A DNA stretch of 64,000 nt from Stentor roeselii (lineage: Eukaryota; Ciliophora; Heterotrichea; Heterotrichida; Stentoridae): the NCBI GenBank assembly GCA_006503475.1, contig RSEH01000078.1, forward strand, positions 1 through 64,000. The letters run 5' to 3'. The position numbers and the translations under genes are program-made. Under the pieces are notes generated by a model. That model was not told the origin of the DNA. It searched no databases and saw only the letters and a program-made list of their open reading frames with translations. Below, one piece after another: positions 39,670 to 49,398 of the stretch (position 1 is the first letter of the stretch; the number at the start of each line of letters is the position of its first letter).

Positions 39670-40803
39670 ATGGAAGAAAATGCGTCAGAGATCATCGACT
39701 CATACCATCCAGAAGAGTCCAAAAAGTTCAAAGGCATCGAAAACCTAAAACTAACCTGGAAGTATCTATCACCTTCAGATCCAAACCCAAAGCGAGTTCG
39801 AGTTTTTTACCGTCACTTGTCAAACCCATCAATTCCCTCAAAAGCTTCAATTTGTTTCATTCACGGTTTCGCAGAGCATTCCGGAAAACATCTGAACACG
39901 GCGGCTTATTTCGCATTAAACGCTTTTGACGTTCATTTAATAGACTTAAGAAGTTTTGGTTCATCAGGTGGAGCGCGTTGTGGCCATGATTTGCTAGAAT
40001 TTCAAGAAGACGTTTATTTGATGCTTCAACAAGTAAACCCAGAGCTTCCTTGCTTTTTGTTCGGTCATAGTATGGGCGGTTTGATATTGGCGACGATTTT
40101 AGTGAATAATCCTCTTCTTAACGTTTCAGGCGCTGTTATTTCAGCTCCTTTGTTCGGGTCTGACACTTTAGACGCTAATGAAGGGAAAGAGTGGCTGTTG
40201 TCTGGAATGGCGAATGCGATGAAAGAAGGAGTTTTTAATTCTTATGTCGTTCCAAGTAGCTTGAGCAGAGATGATTTTTTTATTCGCAATTTAATCGATG
40301 ATCCAAAGATTATCCCTTTTCTTGGACCTGCGATGGGACTTAGTATTGTCAAACATATGAATAGGATTATCAGAAAAGCTCATTTGATTAAACATCCTGT
40401 TGTTTTCTTTCATGGAGATGCTGATATTTTGACTTCACCGAAAGTTACTGAGATGGTTTTTAGATTGTCGACTAGTAAGGATAAACAACTTGTTATTATA
40501 CCTGGAGCTTATCATGAGACTCATCATGATTTGGAAAGAGATCTTGTTATTAAGGATATGTTTGAATGGGTCAATTGTAGGGTCAGGGATCATCAGTTTG
40601 GAAAATTGGATAAGTTTAATATTGGACTACCTGGAATGGATAAAGAAGGGTGGAGTCGATTGAAAATCATTTTAGCGGTTTTACTTGTTGTTTATTTTGT
40701 AGGAGTTTGGAGAGTTAAGGTGAGAATCAACTTTCCTAAACTTTTGAAAATTTTAAATGTTCTTGCGAAGTTGTTCTGGCCGGTTAGCTACTTCTTGCAG
40801 TAA
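39670..40803 (+). CDS. Alpha/beta hydrolase, monoacylglycerol-lipase-like (serine aminopeptidase S33 fold)
   Basis: 377 residues. Seen: oxyanion segment F-I-H-G-F-A-E-H-S-G (about 60-70), nucleophile elbow G-H-S-M-G-G (about 137-142), acid D in H-G-D-A-D-I-L-T and histidine in A-Y-H-E-T-H-H-D-L. H-G-x(1-2)-E-H-S-G plus G-H-S-M-G-G is the signature of the monoacylglycerol lipase group, which cleaves monoglycerides. An extra C-terminal hydrophobic helix (I-I-L-A-V-L-L-V-V-Y-F-V-G) with a basic tail suggests membrane anchoring, which is not usual for the family. Confidence 0.9.
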   Translation: MEENASEIIDSYHPEESKKFKGIENLKLTWKYLSPSDPNPKRVRVFYRHLSNPSIPSKASICFIHGFAEHSGKHLNTAAYFALNAFDVHLIDLRSFGSSGGARCGHDLLEFQEDVYLMLQQVNPELPCFLFGHSMGGLILATILVNNPLLNVSGAVISAPLFGSDTLDANEGKEWLLSGMANAMKEGVFNSYVVPSSLSRDDFFIRNLIDDPKIIPFLGPAMGLSIVKHMNRIIRKAHLIKHPVVFFHGDADILTSPKVTEMVFRLSTSKDKQLVIIPGAYHETHHDLERDLVIKDMFEWVNCRVRDHQFGKLDKFNIGLPGMDKEGWSRLKIILAVLLVVYFVGVWRVKVRINFPKLLKILNVLAKLFWPVSYFLQ

Positions 40804-41121
40804 TTAGTTCTCAGTAGAATAACATTTCATAATCAATACCTTAAAAAATAATTTTTCGAAGGAAAGAGATGCTATTGAATGAAGAATAAATTATTTAAGA
40901 TAATTGAGTAAATTGATAGAATAATGCTTAAAATAACCTAAAAATGTAAGAATAATGAATAAATTATAGGATCCTTATTCTTTTCCAAAGAAATTCATTC
41001 AATACACTAAGTTTATATCAACAGAAATTAAATGATATAAAAAATTATGACCTATTCAATATTTAATGACTTTAATCAGCCTAAATGACTAAAATAAGAT
41101 AATCGAATTATTCTACTCTAC
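40804..41121. other. Spacer between convergent genes
   Basis: 318 bp, AT-rich. No feature was recognised. Confidence 0.6.
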
Positions 41122-42615
41122 TCAGTTACCCAAATGCTTAAGTTGCTTGTAGTTCATAATTTGAGAAGGAATTTCCGCCATAGTCTCCTGAGCAAAAACC
41201 TCAAAATGATCTCTATGAGCATTAAAAGGAACAAACTGAACAACATCTCTAAGAGCCTTTTCCCCTCTCGAGTCCTGTAGCATGGACTTATCAGAGTCAA
41301 GTTGCACCAATTTATTGAAATTTTCATATCCGACTCCAACAATAATAACACTTAAAGGCAGTTTACTAGCTTGAACAAGACAATCCACAGTTTCTTGAAG
41401 ATCATGCATGACCCCATCAGTCACAATAAGTAAAACATGATAAAGATTATCTCCCGTCGCTTCACAAATTTTCATCTGGTATCTTAAAAGTGGTGAAAAG
41501 TGAGTCGGTCCACTTAAAATAAAACTTTTATCATTCAAAACATTTTTATAAGATTCTATCAGTTTATCATAAGACTCGACAAAAGTGTTGTCCATTGTTT
41601 TGGTCAATGAAAAAAGATGTCGATCATCAATCCAAGGTGCTTCAGCTCCGAATCCTAAAAGACTGAATTTTTTATCAGAGTCGTATTCACTTAGGACTGA
41701 CCCGATGATTTTAATTACTTTTTGGTAATCGTTGTCTTCACTTTCTGAGATGTGATGAAGGCAGGTCTCTTGATTGAATAATCCATTTGAAGCAGTGAAA
41801 TCGATTGCGACTGTTAGACTTATACTAATCCCTTGCACCATATACTCAACGAAGCTTTTATCGTCGACTATGTCGAATTTGACTACTTGTAAGTACCCTG
41901 AAGGTTTTCCTGACTTTGGAGCAGTTAATTCGAAACTTGCACCAGTTCCAAGTTGTGAGTAAGACAAATACGTGGACCCGATCATCTCAGAGGAGGATTC
42001 TGAGTCAAAATCGAATACTTCGATTTTTAAAGAATTGTCTTCATCTCCATTTGTAAGAGAAACTGAACTAATTAAAAACTCTTCCCAAATAGGATCCAAG
42101 CTATCTTGAATAACTTTAGATTGATAAAGTTCCTTCCAAGTTCCATTAACATTCTTGAATAACTTGAAAAAAGGGTCACTTTTGCTGAAGGTATCTAAAT
42201 CAGCAAGAGATTTTCCTTGAATTGCGATGAAAATAGATTTAGAAGCTGTCATAGTTTCTTCACAGAAGATGTTCAGGGTGCAGAGGGTGGAGTCATCTTC
42301 TCTTTTAACATGGATTCTTTTGTGAGGATAGAGAATGTGGCAGAGTCTCACACGTTGAGTCACGATTTCACCGATTCCTGTGTGATGGATTGAAATGGAG
42401 ACTGTTTGACGTAAATGAAACTCGTAGCCCACTGTCACGAATTCCTTAAAAACTATCTTTTCGCTTATTGCCACTGGCTCTGTTCGAAGCAAAGAAGTCT
42501 TCTCACCGTGATGGAAGTTTTGAAGAGATATGGAAAGTTGAAGAGAACCTGTTAATGAAGGAGAAACATCTGTGATTGAAAAGCGAAGGTTCACGTAATT
42601 GGTTGATTTTTCCAT
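41122..42615 (-). CDS. Copine (C2-C2-vWA)
   Basis: 497 residues. C2A is about 8-110 (weak calcium ligands). C2B is about 122-245 with the canonical D-x-F-S-K-S-D-P-F and D-F-D-S-E aspartate loops. The copine vWA domain (about 255-480) has D-F-T-A-S-N, matching the D-x-[ST]-x-S metal site, and V-T-D-G-V. Copines are calcium-dependent phospholipid-binding proteins that carry partners to membranes. The length is slightly short of animal copines. C2A has lost several calcium-binding aspartates, so binding may rest on C2B. Confidence 0.93.
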   Translation of the reverse strand: MEKSTNYVNLRFSITDVSPSLTGSLQLSISLQNFHHGEKTSLLRTEPVAISEKIVFKEFVTVGYEFHLRQTVSISIHHTGIGEIVTQRVRLCHILYPHKRIHVKREDDSTLCTLNIFCEETMTASKSIFIAIQGKSLADLDTFSKSDPFFKLFKNVNGTWKELYQSKVIQDSLDPIWEEFLISSVSLTNGDEDNSLKIEVFDFDSESSSEMIGSTYLSYSQLGTGASFELTAPKSGKPSGYLQVVKFDIVDDKSFVEYMVQGISISLTVAIDFTASNGLFNQETCLHHISESEDNDYQKVIKIIGSVLSEYDSDKKFSLLGFGAEAPWIDDRHLFSLTKTMDNTFVESYDKLIESYKNVLNDKSFILSGPTHFSPLLRYQMKICEATGDNLYHVLLIVTDGVMHDLQETVDCLVQASKLPLSVIIVGVGYENFNKLVQLDSDKSMLQDSRGEKALRDVVQFVPFNAHRDHFEVFAQETMAEIPSQIMNYKQLKHLGN

Positions 42616-42859
42616 TTATTAGAAAATTTTGGGGTTTTTAGAGAGTATAAGATTGGTTTTAGAGTAGAAGATCGATGAGGTTAATTTTTTAATGGGATTT
42701 ATTTAGATTTATTTGGGTTCAATAGAGAATCATTATTATCCCAAGAATAATATTTAAATATTTATATTATCAGAAACAGAGAAGATTTACTAATTAATCA
42801 TTGAAGAATAAATCGATCACTATTTAATGACTTCACTTTATTAATAATCTTTAAAGCTT

Positions 42860-43423
42860 TTAATTTTTTTCTAGGATTTTTAGAGACTTTAGATCTTCGT
42901 AACTCCTCAAATGTCTAGCAATTATTTCCATGAGGAAATCGATTCCATCTTCTGTTCTGGTCGAAATTTCTAAAAAAATCATATCAAACTTCAAGGCAAA
43001 AGAGCAAGCATCTTCAAAAGTAACTTTCCTTTCAAGGTCATTTTTATTTCCAATTAAAAACATCGGAATTTCTCTGCCCCTTAAATTTAAAACTTCTCTA
43101 ACATACCCTTCAACCTGCTCAAAAGAATCCAAATCATTCAAATCAAAAACAAAAGCAAAAGCATTCGAAAAATTGAAATATTTCCGAGTTAAGGTCCTAA
43201 ATCTATCAATATTCGAGATTTCCCACTAAATATCCTTCACCATTTGAATAAAAGTCTTTGCAAGGTCAATTTTAACACCAACCTTCAGAAGATCCAATCG
43301 AATTTCATCCTGATTCCTTTTCTCTTCACTAAACCTAATTAACGCCTTCATCAAGCAAGTCTTTCCAGCCCTTCTCGGTCCCCTAATAAAGACCTTGAAC
43401 CCTTTTTCAACACTTTTCCTCAT
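42860..43423 (-). CDS. Divergent Rab/Ras-like small GTPase
   Basis: Two exons around a 15-nt intron (43226-43240). The start at 43423 is preferred because it places the P-loop G-P-R-R-A-G-K-T at residues 14-21, normal for the fold, and does not overlap the CK1 gene. Residues continue I-Q-M-W-E-I-S-N-I-D-R-F where Rab proteins have W-D-T-A-G-Q-E-R-F, so the switch II D-x-x-G and catalytic Gln are lost. G4 is G-N-K-N-D and G5 is E-I-S-T-R-T. There is no C-terminal prenyl cysteine (ends I-L-E-K-N). It looks like a nucleotide-binding but probably GTPase-defective, unprenylated member. About 182 residues. Confidence 0.85.
43226..43240 (-). other. 15-nt intron in the Rab-like gene
   Basis: On the minus strand it reads GTGAAGGATATTTAG, phase 0. 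It joins F-I-Q-M to W-E-I-S and restores the fold exactly at the G3 region. Confidence 0.95.
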
Positions 43424-43442
43424 AACCTTAAAAAACAAAACT

Positions 43443-44378
43443 TTATTTATTATTCCTTTCTTTTCGATTCTCTTCCTCATTTCCAATCCTCGAGCGAGTC
43501 CTCAAACTAGTCATAATTTCCATACCAGGTTCAAAGCCCTGTCTAACATAAACATCATTAATCAACCTCCTTAAATGTGCATAGTCAGGGCGATCTTCGA
43601 ACCGAAGTGCCCTAGAATAAGTCAAAAAACTCACAAATTCCGGAGGAAGTCCAACACATAAAACTTCAGGACTAGTCTGCATTTTCTTATCCATGATATT
43701 TCTGTACTTCTCATTCTTCGTGTTTCCTGGAAGTCCCTGCCAAGGCAGGGACCCTTTCAACAAATAAACAAAAACATTCAACAAGCATTCAATATCATCT
43801 CTTCTTGACTGTTCAACACCCATACTAGTATTCAATGATGCATACCTGGCAGTACCTGTTAAACTTTTCCCTTCTCTATAAGGAATATGCATGTTTGTCT
43901 TAGAGTCCTTGAATCTCTTCGAAAGTCCAAAGTCGATGACGAAGACTGTGTTGCTTTTCGCACCTGCTCCAATCAAGAAATTATCTGGCTTGATATCTCG
44001 ATGGAGGAAGTTGCGTGAATGAATAAACTCGATTCGCTTGATCATCTGGTCAGCTAACAGAAGAACAGTTTTTAAAGGAAGCCTTCCTCGGCATGACTGG
44101 ACAAGATCTTCCAAGGACTGTCCGAGCAGTTCCATGACCATCACGTTGTGGGTCCCTTCCACGCCGAACCAGTAAATGGCTGGAATGCCCACGTCACCTT
44201 GGAGCACTCGGTAAAGACGACTTTCGTATAACAATTGAGGGTGATTCGTACTGACCTTCTCCATCTTCACGGCAACTTGTTCACCGGTTTGAACGTTTGT
44301 TGCGAGGTAGATCTCGCCGAATGAACCTGAACCGATTTTTCGACCTACTCGATACTTCCCTGCAATCCGAAATTCCAT
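43443..44378 (-). CDS. Casein kinase 1 (CK1 family)
   Basis: 311 residues from the ATG at 44378. The longer frame would run into the upstream kinase gene. Kinase domain: [10 protein letters not shown] glycine loop, V-A-V-K-M-E lysine, [15 protein letters not shown] (typical CK1), [10 protein letters not shown] and the CK1 signature [10 protein letters not shown]1 kinases phosphorylate primed or acidic sites and are constitutively active. The tail after the domain is short (about 20 residues, ending E-R-N-N-K), so there is no long regulatory tail. It is 41 bp downstream of the ankyrin-kinase stop and 19 bp upstream of the Rab-like start. Confidence 0.95.
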   Translation of the reverse strand: MEFRIAGKYRVGRKIGSGSFGEIYLATNVQTGEQVAVKMEKVSTNHPQLLYESRLYRVLQGDVGIPAIYWFGVEGTHNVMVMELLGQSLEDLVQSCRGRLPLKTVLLLADQMIKRIEFIHSRNFLHRDIKPDNFLIGAGAKSNTVFVIDFGLSKRFKDSKTNMHIPYREGKSLTGTARYASLNTSMGVEQSRRDDIECLLNVFVYLLKGSLPWQGLPGNTKNEKYRNIMDKKMQTSPEVLCVGLPPEFVSFLTYSRALRFEDRPDYAHLRRLINDVYVRQGFEPGMEIMTSLRTRSRIGNEEENRKERNNK

Positions 44379-44419
44379 TCGAATAAAATAATGAACTAAT
44401 TTAGATTGTGGATTTAGAC

Positions 44420-46183
44420 TTACAATTGGGAACTTTGGAAACCTGAGAGATCTAATAGCTTTGAACGGATTTCTAGGAAGGTTAAACGGTCGTCTGGATT
44501 TACCTGGCAACACTGAGTAATAAGTTCCTTCAACTTAAAGTCAAGTTTATCCGCACGATCAACACTCAAAGGCTGTTTAAGAATCAATCTCCTCTGAACA
44601 GCAACCAAATCAAGTCCAGTCCAAGGAACATTTTCACTAAACATATGAAGTAGAACACATCCATAAGCCCAGACATCAGTAGCCCTAGTGCAAACAGGTT
44701 CTTCATAATACAATTCCGGAGCCATATACCTGACAGTCCCAGCACAAATTCTGGTGCTATTGACTTTTTCAGTATTCGAAACCTTTTCAATAGCCCTTGA
44801 CAATCCAAGGTCAGCGATTTTGACCTGCCCGAATTCATCCAACAAGATATTCTGCGGTTTGATATCTCGATGAACAATAGGAGGAGTTTTTGAGTGAATA
44901 TAATGAATACCTTCTGCAATCTGTAAAGCAACTTTCAGTTTATTTTCATGAGTTAAAGTTTTATTTTCAATAGAAGTGGCAAGGTTTCCTCCTTTTGACA
45001 ATTCCGTGACAATGCAAAGAGGGCCTTCAATGCAAACAGCGAGTAACAATAAGAAGCGGTTATGTCTTATTTTCAACAAACTCTCGATTTCTTTGATGAA
45101 CTCCTTCGCCAGGCGGTCGTCAAGACTCTTCTCAGTGTCGATTTCTTTAATCGCAACTTCACTGCCCCTGAAGTACCCGCGATAGACCTTTCCATAAGCA
45201 CCTTGCCCAAGCAGTTCTCTTCTTCTCAGTTCATTCGACTTAACCTCTTCAACGCCGAAATCTTGAAGACTGAAAGTATCAGCCGGAGTTTTCATTAAAA
45301 TCTCAGAAAGCATCACTTGAATCTTCGGAGTTATCTGAAGGTTGCTATCGACACTAGAAGCTTTTCTTAAAGACTTTCCTGGAGTTTTTTCAGAGGTTTC
45401 AGAGCCTTCTGATAAAACTTCTTTGATTTCTTGACTGGTTTTTAACCCTGTTTCAAGTTTCTGTGAAGAAGGTTCTTTTTTGGGAAGCTCAGAGGCGATC
45501 ATTTGAAGAAGGTCTGGACTGTGCTGTTGAGAAAATTTTAGGAAGTCTGGAGAAGTGCCGGGTTCTGGTTGTAGATTTGCTCCGATTTGAATGAGGATTT
45601 TCACGTTTTCAGCGTTATTTAAATAGAGATTATAATGCAGGGCTGACCAACCTTTGTTGTCTCTTGAGTTTATGTCGTGGTTTTGAAGGATTAGGTATTC
45701 GATCATCTTGGGGGACTGTGCAAGGTGCAGAGGATGGGCTCCTTCATTGTTACCTTCGTCTTGAATTCCGAGTTCTTCGATACAGATTTTTAGAACTTTT
45801 AAGTTACCTGTTTGGGCTGCTATGTGAGATAGGGTGTTGCCTTCAGTATCTTTTTGCTTGCTGTCGAAATGTTTTAAAAGGAGACGAAATACTTTAGGGT
45901 TTTTTGAGTATATTGAATTCATTAAAGCGGTTTGGCCGTAATTATCCAAAGAAGTCGTCAAAACATTCCTTTGCATTAAAATATACTCAACTATCTGCAT
46001 CCGTCCTAATCGACTAGCTAAGATCAAAGGCGAAGCAAAAGAATGTCCAGGCTACTTAAAAAATACAACTTCCAAATGAGTATTAAGCATATATCGAGTA
46101 CAAAACCTTTGAAACTCATTCAAGCTATCATTAAAAATAGCTTTAACAACCTGAGTCTTGGCATAATAGATATCGTTAGCCAT
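44420..46183 (-). CDS. Ankyrin-repeat TKL-like protein kinase
   Basis: 582 residues in two exons. A 15-nt intron (46052-46066) adds a 39-residue first exon (M-A-N-D-I-Y-Y-A-K) that ends T-H-L-E-V before P-G-H-S-F-A-S-P. Ankyrin repeats span about 45-215 ([23 protein letters not shown]). After a Ser/Lys-rich linker, the kinase domain (about 320-575) shows [27 protein letters not shown] and V-R-Y-M-A-P-E-L. The magnesium motif reads A-D-L-G, not D-F-G, a variant seen in some active TKL kinases. Scaffolded signalling is likely. The start is only 33 bp from the divergent AMPK-like start. Confidence 0.9.
46052..46066 (-). other. 15-nt intron in the ankyrin-kinase gene
   Basis: On the minus strand it reads GTATTTTTTAAGTAG, phase 0. 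It removes a TAA and a TAG and joins H-L-E-V to P-G-H-S-F. Confidence 0.9.
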
Positions 46184-46216
46184 TATCACCCCGAATTCTT
46201 CTTAAAATAATAAACA
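46184..46216. promoter_or_regulatory. 33-bp divergent promoter region between two kinase genes
   Basis: Only 33 bp lie between the start codons of the ankyrin-kinase (minus) and the AMPK-like kinase (plus). Both 5' leaders must be very short or overlap. Confidence 0.6.
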
Positions 46217-47578
46217 ATGTAATATCAAGTCAGGTCCAGGTCGCACAGCGAGCCAAGAATCAGGAACCAAAACCGAATCGGCAAATACATCCTAAACAAG
46301 ACTATCGGTCAAGGAACATTCGGCAAAGTAAAACTCGCTTTACATGCTCCAACAGGAGAAAAAGTTGCAATTAAAATATTAGAGAAAAGAAAGCTAAAAG
46401 ACTCTTCAGATATTGAAAGAATTTCAAGAGAAATTAAAATTCTTCAGAAACTTAGTCATTCAAATATTGTGCAGTTGTATGAAGTCATTGAAACGAATGA
46501 GTTTATTCTTTTGGTTCTTGAATATGCTTCAGGCGGTGAGCTTTTCGATTATATTGTCGCTCGGGGAAGGCTGACGGAGGACCAGGCGTGTCTTTTTTAT
46601 CATCAGATTTTAGATGCTACGGAATATATTCATGAATTTAGAGTCGTTCATCGTGACTTGAAACCTGAGAATTTATTGTTGGATGAAAAAAATCATATCA
46701 AACTTGCGGATTTTGGACTTTCTAACCTTTATGAATATGGACAAGAAATGGATACTCCTTGTGGATCTCCTTGTTATGCTGCACCTGAAATGGTTGCTGG
46801 GAAGTCTTATAAGGGGCTTAATGTGGATATTTGGAGTAGTGGGGTTGTGCTTTATGCGATGGTTTGTGGGTTTCTACCTTTTGAAGATCCCAGCACTCCG
46901 AACTTATACCAAAAAATTATTAGTGGAAAGTACGAAGAGCCTAATTGGTTGTCGCCTGAGGTTAAGGATTTGATGAAAAAAATTTTAAATACTAATCCTG
47001 AGGAAAGGTTTAGCATTAAGAATATCAGGGATCATCCTTGGATGGCTGGAAAACACCCTGGATTTCATATAGAGCCTAATATTGATAGTGCAATTTTGAG
47101 GGAAGTAACTAGTTTGGGAATCGATAATGATAGACTTGTTCAGAGTTTGAATGAGAATAGAAAAAACTCACTGACAACTCTTTATTTTTTATTGGCTAAG
47201 AAAAGGAAAAATACTGTGCCTAGACCTCCAGACTCAGTATCCTGCCAACGAATCCAAAAGATGCACAAAATCCGTTACATCGAAACCCGAAAAGAATCAA
47301 GACCAATGTCAAGAATAAAAATAGTGGCAAAGTCAGTATCACCGAAAGCGCACGCAGAAAACCGATCAATAAACACCCAGAGTCGTATTCGAAGACTGAT
47401 CCAGCCTCCAAAAGAGCCAGAGACTTCTCAGCCACGATCCTTCAAACGTAACAACCGGGTGTACAAGCCGATCCAAACCAACAGCAAACTGAACTTCAGT
47501 TATAAAATAACTCCAAAGAACTACGAAAATACATATCGAGTAAAGACAATCAACAGTTTTTTAACTCCGAAAAGTTAA
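46217..47578 (+). CDS. AMPK/SNF1-like CAMK protein kinase, start codon split by an intron
   Basis: 448 residues after splicing. The start is AT (46217-46218) plus G (46234), with the 15-nt intron between. Without splicing the ATG is followed at once by TAA. The spliced product gives M-S-R-S-H-S-E-P and then a complete kinase domain: I-G-Q-G-T-F-G-K-V-K-L-A, V-A-I-K-I-L, H-R-D-L-K-P-E-N, A-D-F-G-L-S-N, and D-T-P-C-G-S-P-C-Y-A-A-P-E with the activation-loop Thr of AMPK. A possible UBA-like helical stretch follows (S-L-G-I-D-N-D-R-L-V). The tail is Arg/Lys-rich and probably disordered. There is no beta/gamma-binding region that I can recognise. The tail's codons switch to A/C-rich at about 47215. 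Confidence 0.9.
46219..46233 (+). other. 15-nt intron inside the ATG start codon
   Basis: GTAATATCAAGTCAG, phase 2. It lies after A-T and before the G that completes the start codon. The downstream frame is then open for the whole kinase, including the glycine loop and catalytic lysine. Confidence 0.82.
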
Positions 47579-47586
47579 CTTGTAGT

Positions 47587-47883
47587 TTATTCCTTAAATT
47601 TCATATAAAACTCATCAACCAGTTCCTTATAAGCCTTTCCTAAGTCTTCAACACATTTCTTATACTCTAAACTTTCCCTTGGAGTCCAAAACTGATTCTT
47701 CAAGATATCTTGACATCCTTTGAAAGTCCATCTGATTCTTTTATGTTCCTGATCATAACTTTTCGCATATCTTTGAAGTTTCTTACACTGAGCAGGTTCA
47801 GGTTCATTTAAGCAATCAAGAAAAATCCAGGTATTCGCTTGTTGATTAACGAAACCAAGTCTTTCTGCATTATTTCTTTCCAT
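47587..47883 (-). CDS. Small hypothetical protein with spaced cysteines
   Basis: 98 residues from the ATG at 47883 (M-E-R-N-N-A-E-R). It is charged and helical, with cysteines at D-C-L-N, Q-C-K-K, G-C-Q-D and K-C-V-E, loosely like a CHCH-type helical hairpin but without the C-x9-C spacing. No family was recognised. It converges on the AMPK-like gene (8 bp between stops) and diverges from the CDPK (56 bp between starts). Confidence 0.6.
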   Translation of the reverse strand: MERNNAERLGFVNQQANTWIFLDCLNEPEPAQCKKLQRYAKSYDQEHKRIRWTFKGCQDILKNQFWTPRESLEYKKCVEDLGKAYKELVDEFYMKFKE

Positions 47884-47939
47884 GAAAAATCTAAACAATA
47901 ATCCCTTTACGTCAATAGTCCATTAGCCGATAATCTAAA

Positions 47940-49385
47940 ATGGGTTGCCAAGGTTCAAAAGAAACTCTTCCATCTCGTAAAACTTTATCACCTCCCTCAT
48001 TTGACCACTCACTTCTCATAACATTCTCAAAAGGCTCTCCAAACACGAAATACAAAACTGACCGGCTCTTAGGCAAAGGCGCCTTCGGCACAGTGACACT
48101 TGTCGAGCACCGAGTGACTCACCAGAAGCGGGCAATGAAAGAACTTGCCAAAAGCGGTCTTACTCATGAAGACTTGTCTAACATGATGCGAGAAGTAAGC
48201 GTTTTAAGTAAGTTGGACCTGCCAAATATCATGAAAATTTATGAAGTCATTGAATCACCATCGGCTTATCACATCATCACTGAGTTCATTCCAGGTGGAG
48301 AGTTGCTTGAAATTATTTGTAAAGAGAAAAAACTTTCAGAAAAACTAGCAGCACGTTACATGTACGACATAATGACTGCAATCAGCTACTTTCATAGTCA
48401 TGGAATCGTTCATCGTGACTTAAAACCTCAGAACTTGATGTTGACTTCTAGCGAAACTGACGGGGTAGTTAAAGTAATTGACTTTGGATTGTCTAGCTTG
48501 ACATCTGCTGGGAAAAAAATGAATGAATCTGCAGGAACTGTAAGAAAAAATTAGCCACTTTTTATGTGTCCTGAGATGTTTCAAGGGGCTTATGATGAAA
48601 AATGTGATGTTTGGAGTGCAGGGGTGATTTTTTACATGATGATCACTGGACTGGTCCCGTTTTATGGAAAAGATATGAGTCAGCTGAGAAGAGCTGTTTG
48701 CACTCAAGTCGTTGATTTCTCGAAACCTGTCTGGGAAAGTGTTTCGAATGAGGCGAAACAACTGGTCACCCTCATGCTTGAAAAAAACCCTGCAAAGCGA
48801 CCTACTGCGAAGCAGGTCCTGAAGCACTTGTGGTTCAAAAACTACGAAGCTAACAAATTAAGTGACATCACTATCAGTCAAGACGCTTTAGAACAACTTT
48901 CACATTATCATGCTCAGGACAAGTTAAAAAGAACAGTTTTCACTTATATTGCGACGAATATGATGGATGAGGAATATTCTCGAGATTTGGCTCGGTTGTT
49001 TAGAACGATTGATAAAAATGAAGATGGAAAACTCAGCAAAGATGAAATCGAAGGCGCTTATGAATATTTAGGAATTTCTGTTCAGGATATTGAGAAAATT
49101 TTTCAAGAAGTTGATTCTGATTCGAGTGGAATGATTGAATATACTGAGTTTATCACTGCTTGCTTTAAGATTAAAGGAAATGAACAGAAAGATTACTTGT
49201 CGAAGGCTTTTGAAGTTTATGATGTTGGAGGGGATGGGACTCTTTCTATCACTGAATTGAAAAATGGAATTCCTGGAATTGAATCGACGAAGTGGAATGA
49301 ATTTTTAACACAGGCTGACCAGGATAAAGATGGGAAAATCAACTTGAATGAGTTTAAGGGGTACTTGATGGAGGCCATGAAGTAG
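47940..49385 (+). CDS. Calcium-dependent protein kinase (CDPK)
   Basis: 476 residues, two exons around a 15-nt intron (48541-48555). The N-terminus M-G-C-Q-G-S fits myristoylation at Gly2 and palmitoylation at Cys3, so membrane attachment is likely. Kinase domain about 42-305: L-G-K-G-A-F-G-T-V, A-M-K-E-L, H-R-D-L-K-P-Q-N, V-I-D-F-G-L-S, and an A-G-T-P-L-F-M-C-P-E activation segment rebuilt by splicing. A junction helix is followed by four EF-hands (D-K-N-E-D-G-K, D-S-D-S-S-G-M, D-V-G-G-D-G-T, D-Q-D-K-D-G-K). The third loop has Gly at its third and fourth positions, so calcium binding may be weak. CDPKs are absent from animals and fungi, and this is the standard ciliate form. Confidence 0.96.
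48541..48555 (+). other. 15-nt intron in the CDPK gene
   Basis: GTAAGAAAAAATTAG, phase 0. It lies within the kinase activation segment and joins A-G-T to P-L-F-M-C-P-E. Confidence 0.97.
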
Positions 49386-49398
49386 TTATTATTATTAT

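Noticed and set aside
44584-44931. 115-codon minus frame overlapping the ankyrin-kinase
   Set aside because: Shifted frame over the kinase catalytic motifs. A shadow frame.
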